Virus record (IMG/VR): IMGVR_UViG_3300009008_000004
Span: 118,720-182,719 of that record
Reading direction: 5' to 3' (one strand)
From: a virus
DNA length: 64,000 bases
Numbering within the stretch: position 1 is the first letter of the stretch; each line of letters starts with the position of its first letter. The notes under the pieces are model-generated. The model searched no databases. It saw only the letters and a list, made by a program, of their open reading frames with translations, and was not told the DNA's origin. The translations under genes were made by a program, and so were the position numbers. Positions 1 through 9,600 of the stretch are shown piece by piece.

Positions 1-3000
1 CGTACCCGGGGCCAGGATACCACCACCTGCGCCGCCTGTAGTGTCGTATGTAGTATTCCCCACGACAGTACAGCTGACTTCGGCACCAGCACCGGTAATG
101 GAAAGGTGATGTGGGGCCGCAGCATTCTGTGGCCCGCAGAAAGTGTTGCCTGTGAAAGTAAGGGCCTGAATAGTGTCCCCCAGAGCTGTTGTAGCATCCA
201 CAAGATCTACACCACCAGCAGCAACCGCAGAGCTGATGAACACATTCCCAGTAAACGAGCTCCAAGCGATGTTAGTACCAAGGCTCACACAACCAGCATC
301 CGCCGTCTCGAAAGTATTGCCTGTCATCGTCCAGTACCGATGGGTAGCCGGCGCAACAAGGGCAAAAGTGCTAAAGCAGAATCCCGCGGCCACCTGCACG
401 CTATTATTTGTGATGGTGACGTTGGTGGAATCGGCTGTACAGAATAGAGCAGCGGAACAAGTGCTCCCCTCAATTGTATTGCCGGAAATCAGCATGGGAT
501 CCGCATTGGATGCGCCCACGAAAGAGATGAGCATTCCTACCGCAAAATCCCAATCTTGGATGGTGTTATTCAAGCATTTCCCGCCATCCGCGGTAAACGC
601 AATTGCAGACCCGCCGTTAGCTATAAGGGAGGAAAATGTACTTTCCTTCACTACGCATTTCTCGCCCCCAATCTGGAACCCGTTTCCACTAGGCGTTTTG
701 GTGGCGGCAACGTTGTGTATCCCCGGCCCAACAATCCCATAGTCCGCCTGCGGTGTCAGGATGCAAAATGCAGTGCCGTCATAGTCAGTAATCGCAACAT
801 CCTTAATGCGCGGATAAGGTTGGTTCGAGTAAATAGCGGGCCCTATCGGACCTACAATTGTGCACGCAGTGTTATTGATCTCACAGCCATCGCCTACTAC
901 CAGATACTCGACATCCCCATAGACCGCTGTTACCGCGACATCATAGATGTGCGTAGAGAGGACTTGGGCATGGTCCGCGTGCGCTCCCGTAAGGTACACG
1001 CCGTAACCAAAGGCATCCCCCGCAACAGTACTCTCGCAATGTAGGTGGCAGTTGCGGACCTTCCGGAAAGCTTTTGAGTATGTGGTAGCGATCGCATCAT
1101 CCAAACGGATGTTGATCGCCGCCTGAGTAGCAGCATTAGCCCTAGCCCGGAAACGGAAATCATTGATATCCCAAGACCCAAGACCGACTACACCCGCAGT
1201 AACACCGTCGATGTTAATTCCATGTTCCGTGGATTCCCAGCTTACGTTGGTAACCTCAAGCCTACCAAGATTCTGGTTGTTGCCCCCAGAGGTAATCTGC
1301 AGCAAATGGGCGGGATACCCAGAAACTGCAGCGAAGGTTATGTTCTCCAAGATCAGCTGTGCCGTTGTCGAGTGGGCCGTCAACGGGCTCATGAGGATAG
1401 CAGCATGGCCGGCAGAAGCCGTATCATCATGAGCAATAACTACGTTCTTCAGAGTCAACGAGGTAACATCACCGTCAACAATAAAGATATCCGTAACTCC
1501 CGTGGGGGCCCAGGTAAGAGTATGCCCATCTCCGTCAATGACCAAAGAATCAAGCTGCGTAATAGTTGTGGCAGCCGTAACCACCACGGAGGAAGTCAGG
1601 CGAATAGTAGCTTCAAAATTGTAATCCGAATCCCCAGTACCACCGGCTGTAACAAAAGTGAGCAAGTTCTGTACGAAGCCTACGGCGGACTCAATGGTCG
1701 AAAAGTTCGCCGACTCACCAGAGCCTACAGTCAATGCAAGGGCATGATCAAATTTCCCAAAAACGCGGGCCGGCTGGACATCAAGTACGTTTCCGCCGGC
1801 AGTTGTAAACCACCCAAGCAGGACATCCCCGCCCACAGGATACGGGGACGCCCCAGCAGGATCCCCAAGATCCGAGAATAGGATATTAGCCGGTGTATCA
1901 GTCGCCGCAACCGCCCCCGTTGCTGCAACATAATAGAGGAAGTACGTGGTGTTCAGGCCTGCCCAACCACCACCACTTGTAATAAGCGGGGAGGCCGCGG
2001 AAATCTGCGCAGTTACACCAGCTGTAGAAACAAAGAAATCATTCGCAGCGTCAATGTCGGGGCTTGCACCCGGGGTAGAAAACCCGGGATCACTAAGCAG
2101 CCGACCGGCATTCGTCAACTCGTTCCCTGTCTGCTGCTCAATGATATTACGCTGGATACTTACACTTGCAGATCTGTAAGCATCAAAAGGTGCTACCTTT
2201 TCAGTGGCCGCGGGGGCTACAGCGTTGTACGTCCAACCATCTTCGTTGGTCCATGCTACCGGAGCACCCGAAGCATTGTAGACTGCTACCTGCGGCTCAT
2301 CCCACAGATCAGCATTGTGGGCTGTAACACGCACCTTCTTGTCGGAATTGGTTCCCGGCTGGCTAATCTCCCCAAGGGATGCACGGGCGTTCAGGTGCTC
2401 CATCTGCGGAGTACTGCTAACCGCAAATGCCGACTCACTCAAGTAACGGTACATATCTTCAGTAGCCGCGTGGACACCGATATTCAATCGGTATAAATCT
2501 GTGGCAGCGCCACCATCCAACGCTGCGGCGAAGTTAACGGCTACCGTGTGGCCGGCCGTACCAATCGGTACAAACCCCGGGGGACAATAGAAGTCAAAAC
2601 CAGTCGAAGCGGCAGCAACGGAGGTATCAAAGACAATCGGTTCGCCCACATCTTCTATGGCACGAGCAGTAAAGTCCACCTGACACGTCTCACCAGATGC
2701 GGCATTAGTAAGAACATCATTATCAGCCAGAGCGTAGATATTGTTTACCTGCCCAGTGGTCCAAGGAACACCAGTCCAGGGGTGGACCCAAAGGTATCCC
2801 TCGCCACTACCTGCGTCGTAGTCATAGTCAAAGACATAGAAGTACTGTCCTGCCGCTGTCTGGAAGACATGGCCGGTGTAAGGACCGCCTACCCACGGAG
2901 CAGGAACAAAAGTGTCGATGGGTATCTTCTTAGCCGCAGTCTTCATAAGGACTGCCTTACGTCCTGTACCATCGATCTCAACAATCTGATACCAGCCCGG

Positions 3001-3681
3001 ATTTACAGTGCCCGAGATTTTGACATAAGCTCCGGGGTAAACATCCATTGCCGAAAAGGCTCCAAGGCCTGAAATACCATCCCGCTCAAAGACATTGGCT
3101 CCCGCGCCAGGACTGAGAGTACCGAAAAGGTGCGCAAGGGGGGCTACCTCAGTAGGCTGCGTAAGCGCAAGTGTCAGAGTAGAGTTCGCATTGAACATCG
3201 CACCCGCGTCATAGGTAACGCCTGCGGCAGCGAGCTGTTGCCGAACCTTAGCTCCTGCACGATAGGTATGCGCCGGCCCATGTGTAACAGAGAACGGCTG
3301 TCCCATAACCTGGTCCAGGAACAGTCCCACATTCACATAAAGGGGGCCAATAGTTGCACCAACCGCTGTCGCAATATCGAGGTTAGCCGCAGCACCACCT
3401 GTAAGGTCGAGCCCCGAAAGGATAGTCGAGTCGAACGTGCAGGGGACTGCATTGTAGAACGAGTTGATCATCTGATGCATATCGTTCTGACCAGATACCC
3501 CAGCAAGAGCCCGGTTGAAGGCAGAGGAGGTAGCAGACTCTCCGTACCCCATAAACTTCGTACCGGTTGGCTGCGCTGTACCGGGCAGGTACCCGCCAAC
3601 CCGGTTAGCAGGGGTTGCCCCACTCAAATTCTCCGGGGTGTTCCCTACAAGTTTTCCTGTTGTGTCATAGTTCCTGGGCAT
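1..3681 (-). CDS. Beta-helix tailspike-like protein, C-terminus cut by the window edge
   Basis: An open frame of 1227 codons starts at ATG 3681 behind an AGGAGG site six bases upstream and runs off the left edge without a stop. The N-terminal 300 or so residues look like a particle-binding and jelly-roll region. From about residue 650 onward the sequence becomes a series of short Asn/Gly-rich turns with alternating Val/Ile/Thr strands (for example ILENITFAAVSGYPAHLL, MISGNTIEGSTC, FTGNTFCGP), the usual look of a right-handed parallel beta-helix of the pectate-lyase type. Such proteins are receptor-binding spikes or polysaccharide depolymerases at the tail tip. No catalytic residues can be assigned. 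It is the last gene seen of the minus-strand tail operon and follows a smaller tail protein by 10 bp. Confidence 0.8.
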   Translation of the reverse strand, partial: MPRNYDTTGKLVGNTPENLSGATPANRVGGYLPGTAQPTGTKFMGYGESATSSAFNRALAGVSGQNDMHQMINSFYNAVPCTFDSTILSGLDLTGGAAANLDIATAVGATIGPLYVNVGLFLDQVMGQPFSVTHGPAHTYRAGAKVRQQLAAAGVTYDAGAMFNANSTLTLALTQPTEVAPLAHLFGTLSPGAGANVFERDGISGLGAFSAMDVYPGAYVKISGTVNPGWYQIVEIDGTGRKAVLMKTAAKKIPIDTFVPAPWVGGPYTGHVFQTAAGQYFYVFDYDYDAGSGEGYLWVHPWTGVPWTTGQVNNIYALADNDVLTNAASGETCQVDFTARAIEDVGEPIVFDTSVAAASTGFDFYCPPGFVPIGTAGHTVAVNFAAALDGGAATDLYRLNIGVHAATEDMYRYLSESAFAVSSTPQMEHLNARASLGEISQPGTNSDKKVRVTAHNADLWDEPQVAVYNASGAPVAWTNEDGWTYNAVAPAATEKVAPFDAYRSASVSIQRNIIEQQTGNELTNAGRLLSDPGFSTPGASPDIDAANDFFVSTAGVTAQISAASPLITSGGGWAGLNTTYFLYYVAATGAVAATDTPANILFSDLGDPAGASPYPVGGDVLLGWFTTAGGNVLDVQPARVFGKFDHALALTVGSGESANFSTIESAVGFVQNLLTFVTAGGTGDSDYNFEATIRLTSSVVVTAATTITQLDSLVIDGDGHTLTWAPTGVTDIFIVDGDVTSLTLKNVVIAHDDTASAGHAAILMSPLTAHSTTAQLILENITFAAVSGYPAHLLQITSGGNNQNLGRLEVTNVSWESTEHGINIDGVTAGVVGLGSWDINDFRFRARANAATQAAINIRLDDAIATTYSKAFRKVRNCHLHCESTVAGDAFGYGVYLTGAHADHAQVLSTHIYDVAVTAVYGDVEYLVVGDGCEINNTACTIVGPIGPAIYSNQPYPRIKDVAITDYDGTAFCILTPQADYGIVGPGIHNVAATKTPSGNGFQIGGEKCVVKESTFSSLIANGGSAIAFTADGGKCLNNTIQDWDFAVGMLISFVGASNADPMLISGNTIEGSTCSAALFCTADSTNVTITNNSVQVAAGFCFSTFALVAPATHRYWTMTGNTFETADAGCVSLGTNIAWSSFTGNVFISSAVAAGGVDLVDATTALGDTIQALTFTGNTFCGPQNAAAPHHLSITGAGAEVSCTVVGNTTYDTTGGAGGGILAPGT

Positions 3682-3691
3682 CTAAAGCCTC

Positions 3692-4414
3692 CTACTTGAA
3701 TGTGATCTCCCAGATCACCTCGAGTTCTACGTTGGGGGTCTTCACTATCGGGGACATCAAACCATACGCAATCATCCCCGGCACATCTCCCGTATGCGTA
3801 CCAATATCAGGAGACAAGAAGGGGTCGGCGGCGGACGTAAACAAAGCCACCTCCGACACCGGCACCGAAGTCCCGTAACTATTCTTTGCGTGGACAAAAG
3901 AGACATCTGTTTCCGCGAAGAGCGCATGGAACACGATAGTCCCATCATCGGGAAAATCAGTAGGGTACGCCTGAGGCAACACCTGCTTCATCCATTCTTC
4001 CCCGGTGCTGAGCGTAGATGTCTTCACAATCGAAGGAGCTTCAAGGCCCGCGATTGAGGGAAGCTCTGTGTAACCGCCGGGAGTCCCAATAGTCTGGAGA
4101 ACTCCGCCAGTACCAACACCTACCCATCGCACACGGTAGGTACGAGCAGCACCGGTGTCCCATGAGGTATCGATGGCGTAGTCCGTACCCGCCCCGTCAT
4201 CTGTGGGAAGGTCCGTATCCCGCATCCCAGCAACTGTAGCACTTGGGGGAACTACCGGTGGGTATGCAGCAGCGCCAATGAGTTTCGACAGCCAGATACG
4301 ACCATTGTAGGTGAAAACGTTATGCTTCTTCCGCTCGTCAACAACCTTATCCCCCTTCTTCAACCGAAGGTAAAGGTTGTCTTGGATGCGAAGTCCTTCT
4401 CTTTCGTAGAGCAT
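3692..4414 (-). CDS. Tail protein of unknown fold, 240 aa
   Basis: The protein begins with a short charged helix (YLRLKKGDKVVDERKKHNVF), then NGRIWLSKLIGAAAYPP, and ends in a beta-rich domain with PVSEVALFTSAADPF and VELEVIWEITFK. The pattern of an N-terminal helix followed by 'evalf..' strands resembles small tail or spike-attachment proteins encoded beside tail fibres. That is my inference from context. It lies between two beta-helix spike genes and is probably translated from the same message. No enzyme motif is visible. Confidence 0.6.
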   Translation of the reverse strand: MLYEREGLRIQDNLYLRLKKGDKVVDERKKHNVFTYNGRIWLSKLIGAAAYPPVVPPSATVAGMRDTDLPTDDGAGTDYAIDTSWDTGAARTYRVRWVGVGTGGVLQTIGTPGGYTELPSIAGLEAPSIVKTSTLSTGEEWMKQVLPQAYPTDFPDDGTIVFHALFAETDVSFVHAKNSYGTSVPVSEVALFTSAADPFLSPDIGTHTGDVPGMIAYGLMSPIVKTPNVELEVIWEITFK

Positions 4415-4432
4415 GCTACCCCCTTGCGGTGC

Positions 4433-6340
4433 CTATGTTACCGTAATCACCTGGTCGTTGAAAATAGTTGATTCTCCGTTCGGGTTAATTATCTCAATGT
4501 AATAATCTCCTGCAGGAGTACCCGTAGGTATCTCCACGGAGACCAAGCGGGACCCCATCCGTGCCCAATCTGAATAAGAAGTCAACAAAGGAAGCGCTGC
4601 TGCGGGAACGACTGCCCAGGCGATGCTCCCAGAGGTAGGATCTGCTGTATCCAGAACCTTACCGGATACTGTTAACTCCGTTACAGACGCTACCGCCGAA
4701 ATTGTAGCGGCCCCCCAATTGGTATAGTCGCAGTTGTACATGTATATCAGTTTCCCGACGTCTGCCTTATCGAACATAGCCGTAGCATCGATAAAAGTTG
4801 TCGTACTCCCAATCGTACCCGCAAGCCCGGTAAGCAACCCAAAGTCAGAGAGGAAATCTGTGGAGGGCACAATATTCGTCGCAGCCACCTTCGTTGCCGG
4901 ATTAGAGGCAAGGACAAAGTTTGCCGCCAATGGCGACCCAGACCCCACAGCAAGGTGGGACCCGAGTACCCAAACCTTTGTATTTTCCAAGTACTCATAC
5001 GCACCCAAATCCATGGCCGATCCTTGGGGACGCGAATACCCGGCTACATCATACCGTACAGTAGGCACCGCAGTACCTGCATCAATAAGCGTAGAAGTGG
5101 CCTGGAGACGGTAGTCATGTGTGACAGGATCCTCGAACAGGGGATCCACGTCAATCATATCATTTACTCCTGCACCCCAGTTACCATGATAGTCGTTCGG
5201 GTTGTTGTGGCTGTCATTGTAATCACTGACTACATTGCCGGCGTTCGTAGCCAGGTAGCCCCAACCACCTGGGGCTGCACCGGTTACGATATTGTTGTAC
5301 GCGAAGAAACAAAGAGTAGCCGGAGGCAGCGTGCCCCCGGCGTAGGGCCCATAAGTAATCGTAGCAGCACTACTGTCACCGACCACAGTGTTGTTGCTCA
5401 TGTGCACCGCGGTGACCAGCGCGCCATCAACCTCCAAACCCTTACTGGTACTACCGCCTGTGGCCAGGCAATCGTACAGCAAGTTGTTGTGGATATAGGA
5501 TGTCGCTGGATTCCAAAGATACACACCCCAAAAGCGCTCGCCACCATTCCAACCACTAAGGGTGTTTCGCAGAATGTAAGTTGTGTTTCCCGCCCCGCCT
5601 CCACCGTAAATGCCGTAAATCCTGCCTGTCGGCGCTAAGTTGGAGAGAGTGCAGTCAAGAATTGAGATACCCGTGAGGGTGTAACCGTAGATAGCATACA
5701 CCCGATCATCCGCTACCAGATTATCTATTGTACAATTATAGATAGTAGGTGTTACGGCAGCTGTCGCCATAGAGATGCCATATGCATCCTTCCCCGCCCC
5801 GGTAATCGTTACATCCTCGACGATGCAGTTGGAGATTAGCACATTAGCTGCTGTTCCCCCGATGTATATCCCAATCCAATTTTGATTTGTCGGATCTACA
5901 GGGTTATCGACAAGGAGATCATCGAATGTACTGCTGTTCCCGGTAGTCACTGCAGTGAGCTGTTGGGTGCCTATCACACCGTTTGCTGTAAGGCGGAAGC
6001 CCGCAATGCTATTATCCGCACCAGCGTTAACGAACGGTTGCGCCGCGGTATACCCGGTAACCACTACACGACCTGAACCGCTGTTCGTATTGATGTTCCA
6101 CCCAGTGTTCGTTGCTGCCAAGGAGAAACACACCCCAGTAGCTCCGGTACCATCAAGTGTGTAATCACCACCTACATGGGTCCAGGTTATGTCGCTGATA
6201 CCCGCAGGCGGAGCAATAGTTTGGTTAGACTCGGAATACGGGCCATAAGATATGATGCTATCCCCAGTAAGAAGGGAAGCAAATACCACAGCCAGTTGGG
6301 AGGCCGGTTGCCCGAGCCCTACGTGGTAAGTCGTAGCCAT
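4433..6340 (-). CDS. Second beta-helix spike/depolymerase-like protein, 635 aa
   Basis: Residues about 30-430 contain many repeats of the type NCIVEDVTITGAG, NCTIDNLVADD, DCTLSNLAPTG and NNTVVGDSSAA. These are parallel beta-helix rungs with Asn ladders. The stretch around residues 390-440 (DPLFEDPVTHDYRLQATS, DLGAYEYLE) matches the end of the 'right-handed beta-helix / choice-of-anchor' families found in secreted polysaccharide-binding proteins. The C-terminal 150 residues form beta-sandwich domains, one of which (about residues 513-580) is shared with two baseplate proteins of this window. The stop overlaps no gene, but the start codon overlaps the stop region of the next upstream gene at 6340. 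Likely a receptor-binding or capsule-degrading spike. Confidence 0.75.
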   Translation of the reverse strand: MATTYHVGLGQPASQLAVVFASLLTGDSIISYGPYSESNQTIAPPAGISDITWTHVGGDYTLDGTGATGVCFSLAATNTGWNINTNSGSGRVVVTGYTAAQPFVNAGADNSIAGFRLTANGVIGTQQLTAVTTGNSSTFDDLLVDNPVDPTNQNWIGIYIGGTAANVLISNCIVEDVTITGAGKDAYGISMATAAVTPTIYNCTIDNLVADDRVYAIYGYTLTGISILDCTLSNLAPTGRIYGIYGGGGAGNTTYILRNTLSGWNGGERFWGVYLWNPATSYIHNNLLYDCLATGGSTSKGLEVDGALVTAVHMSNNTVVGDSSAATITYGPYAGGTLPPATLCFFAYNNIVTGAAPGGWGYLATNAGNVVSDYNDSHNNPNDYHGNWGAGVNDMIDVDPLFEDPVTHDYRLQATSTLIDAGTAVPTVRYDVAGYSRPQGSAMDLGAYEYLENTKVWVLGSHLAVGSGSPLAANFVLASNPATKVAATNIVPSTDFLSDFGLLTGLAGTIGSTTTFIDATAMFDKADVGKLIYMYNCDYTNWGAATISAVASVTELTVSGKVLDTADPTSGSIAWAVVPAAALPLLTSYSDWARMGSRLVSVEIPTGTPAGDYYIEIINPNGESTIFNDQVITVT

Positions 6341-6660
6341 TAGTCGTCCTCCTTAGGATCCGGGGGCCGAGAAGGTGGCTCTACCGGCTCAACCAATGGC
6401 TTTCGTGGAAAGAGGAACTCTACCTCCCCCTTCTTCACGTAGCGTACACGACCCGCAGCTACATCCTCGGGGATAAAGTCTTCGGGTTGCCAAATCTTCT
6501 TGATCCCAAAAGCACTTTTATCCTTCTCAGCCTCACCCCATTCCCAGGTCTTTGTGCTATGGCCTACGACAATCCGATCGGATTTCCGAAAGCAAATGCT
6601 AATGCGTTTCCGCTTCTTTTTCTGCTCCTTTTTCGGAGCCTTCTTTTCCTTCTTACCCAT
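6340..6660 (-). CDS. Small basic protein, 106 aa
   Basis: The first 20 residues are almost all Lys/Arg/Glu (KKEKKAPKKEQKKKRKR). A compact middle follows (HSTKTWEWGEAEKDKSAFGIKKIWQPEDF), then an acidic-proline tail (PPSRPPDPKEDD). The start is immediately after the stop of the 1718-residue baseplate gene, and the stop overlaps the next start by one base, so translation is coupled. No family recognised. It could be a small tail-assembly or adaptor protein. Confidence 0.7.
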   Translation of the reverse strand: MGKKEKKAPKKEQKKKRKRISICFRKSDRIVVGHSTKTWEWGEAEKDKSAFGIKKIWQPEDFIPEDVAAGRVRYVKKGEVEFLFPRKPLVEPVEPPSRPPDPKEDD

Positions 6661-9600
6661 TTACACCACCGGCGAAATAATTATCGCAACCACCCACGGC
6701 TGCTGGTACCACTGATCTGGACGGAACCAGGTATGCCCATGCGTAACATTTGGCATCCGGTCCCCCGCAAGGGTGTACCGGTATACTACTGCATTTCGTA
6801 AAACATAGTCCACCTTTACCGGACTCCAGGTATTCGTATACCAAGAAGGAAGACAACACCACTGGAGGGAGCCGGAATTTGCATCGGGGAACGTAAAAGT
6901 AGCGGGAGCAAAGGTTAGGGTGGCCCCTGCCCCAGTGATGGTAAACCAACCGTTGTTAGCGGGATTCGCAGCACCTGTAACGTACAGCCAATCGCCTATC
7001 GCCGCCCCATTATAAGAGTTGGCAACACCCGAGACAGAACTGAAAGAGTTGGCTGCAGCGATTACCCCGTCATTCAGGTTCTCAGGAACAGTCTCGTTCC
7101 AGAAATCAATGGGCTGGAAGAACGCAGGGGGCATAGCTCCGGGAGCAACATCCAGGTAGTCGTCAACTACCGGCACATCTACCCACCAAAACTGCCCATA
7201 GTCGAAACTCGGGACGAGGTTGGAAGTTGGGACAGTCGGGCTACCCGTAGGAGTTACGTAAGGCTCCACATCGTCAATGACAAGTCCATGGTCCAAGGCA
7301 GGAAGCATGCTTGCGGCCGGGGAATAGAACGAAGTTGTAGGACCGGGGTGGGAGTCGGGACGCATCAACCCGCCGTCTACCTCAAAGATGTAGCTGGGGT
7401 ACGTCCGGATTGTTTGGATAACGCCTGTTTCACCACTTGTCCCACCGGTGATGGTGTCTGCTACAACAAAGTCCAGCTCTTCCAGTTTCCCCATCTCAAC
7501 GGGAACAGTCGAATCCTCGGGCCTACGTTGGACGAGAACGAACGATTCCGGGTGATTCTCAGGATGCAGCAGGTTCTGCACGTAAAGGACGCGTGCGCGT
7601 CCCTGGAGAGCTCCTGTGACCCATTCATTAGGCTGGAAGCCGGTGGTCCCGCCAAGTGTTACCCGGAGCCACGTAATCGACTTACTGTGATCCTCATCAC
7701 TATCCAACTGGTTTACAGAGACTACGGCATTCTCCGGTGAGTAGATTTCATAGGCATCTGTAATTATCGGATTGGGATAAAACCAGGTGGAATCCGGTGT
7801 GTACCTAAAAGAGATGGCCGTGTTCCCGGGATCGATAGTGGCCCACAGGCCATACGGCCCGAGAGTGGGGAAGTGTACGTAGTACCCATCCATATTCCCG
7901 AAAGAGGCCGTTCCGTCCGCGATATCTACTTGCGCTCCAACAGGAGTAACTGCGGTAACTGTTCCCGAAGTATAGAGGGTTACACCCGGGGCATTTGGGT
8001 GCCAACTACCATCCCCGCTGTAATCATCGAGATGACCTGCCAGGTAACACGATTCGTAAACTTCGTGGTTCTGCATAGGGAGGGCAGAGTAGCGCGGAGG
8101 AAATGCCACCGCGTTTGCCGGGATAGAGGCTACTGTCGGGGCTACTGTCGGGGTAGCCGTTGTATAAATAGCCTGCGCCGGGTTATCCGCTACATGCACA
8201 GAGACCGAGAAACTGTGCTCTGCAACAACATCAACGGCATCCTCTTGGTTGAGGACAATCACAAAAATGATGTCAGTGTACTGCGGCTTAAGCATGTGGA
8301 ACTGCTGCACCAGCAATTCGATGTCATCCTCAGTAAGCGCTGCCCCCGCAGCGATCTTCACAGTGAAGTAAAAATATCTCTTTACGATATTTTCCCCGGT
8401 AAGGTACCGAGCAAACCAATCGGCATCCGACTTATAGTCCTCTACTGTCAGCCCGCCGTTGATGGGCCAGTACTGCTCGACGGTATCCCCAACAGCATAC
8501 GCTGCATCCGTAGTAGGATTGATAGCAAGGCCCAGTACCTTGTTATAGGGGTACACGAAGACAAGTCCGGTTACGTCGTCCAGGACAAAGACACGACCCT
8601 CAGTTGCATTGTACACCGGATCGATGGACATAATGGTCCCGTCAATCAAGAAAAGCTGCCGGTCAACAATGGCGTTAGCTGCAATCTCGAGATTGGCGAG
8701 AGTTGGTCCATTCCAAAGGCAGAACCACAAAGCGGTAACGTCTGACTTGTAGTGCTCCTGTGCTACCTTGGGAAGGCCAACAACTGCCCCAAAGTTATCT
8801 GAGATGGTCTCATCATTGCTGAAGTAAACAACCTCTGCCCACGCGATCTCAGGAATATCAGTCAATACCCCAAACTTGGGAGCCCACCCTGTATGTGCGC
8901 CAGCAGAGATGGGATGTGCATCAACAGTAGCCGTACCCGCGGTGCTGTCATAATCGTAGGTCTTGAGTACGTCCCCGCTGGGCAGGTAAATAAGTCCGGG
9001 ATCCGCAGTAAGCCCCGAGATAGTGCCCTCAATCCAGGTAAAAGAGAGAGTCGTCGCCTCCCACGAGATATACTGGTTGCCATCGCTTTCGGTAGCCAGG
9101 TCGTAATTCGCCGGGTAGTAGTAAGTGGTGTCCCCAGTAATGGTGTCTTTGAGGACCGGCACCTCGAGGATACTATCGTCCGCCGGCAAGTACGTGTGCG
9201 CTACATACCCAACCAAGGCAGCCTCCAGCTCAGACAGATAGGCAAAAAGGGCGGAATACGTCTCCTTATCATCGATGATGTTCTGGATCGCCTCCTTAAG
9301 CCCGGCAGAGAACGATGTAGCAAAGAGGTCTGCTGTATCTAGGGCCGCGAGATCTCTGGCAAATGCGAACCAGTCGACGAATACCATGTCGTCGGTATAG
9401 TGCCGGATCGGGGGGTAGGAGTAGTACGTTGTCCCGTTCACCTCATAGCTGATCTTAGCCAGAGCATGCATAGGAGGCGTCTCAGTAATATCGAACTTGG
9501 GGTACAGCACCAGCTCGTAACTTGTGTTCACCGGAGAAAGGATGGACCAGGAGTAGTGCAGCCCCGTAGAAGAGAACCCGGCCCAGGAGTAGTCCTTTGT

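Noticed and set aside
4490-4506. Another operator-like site, TATCTC AATGT AATAAT.
   Set aside because: Two mismatches in the right half and a purely coding context.
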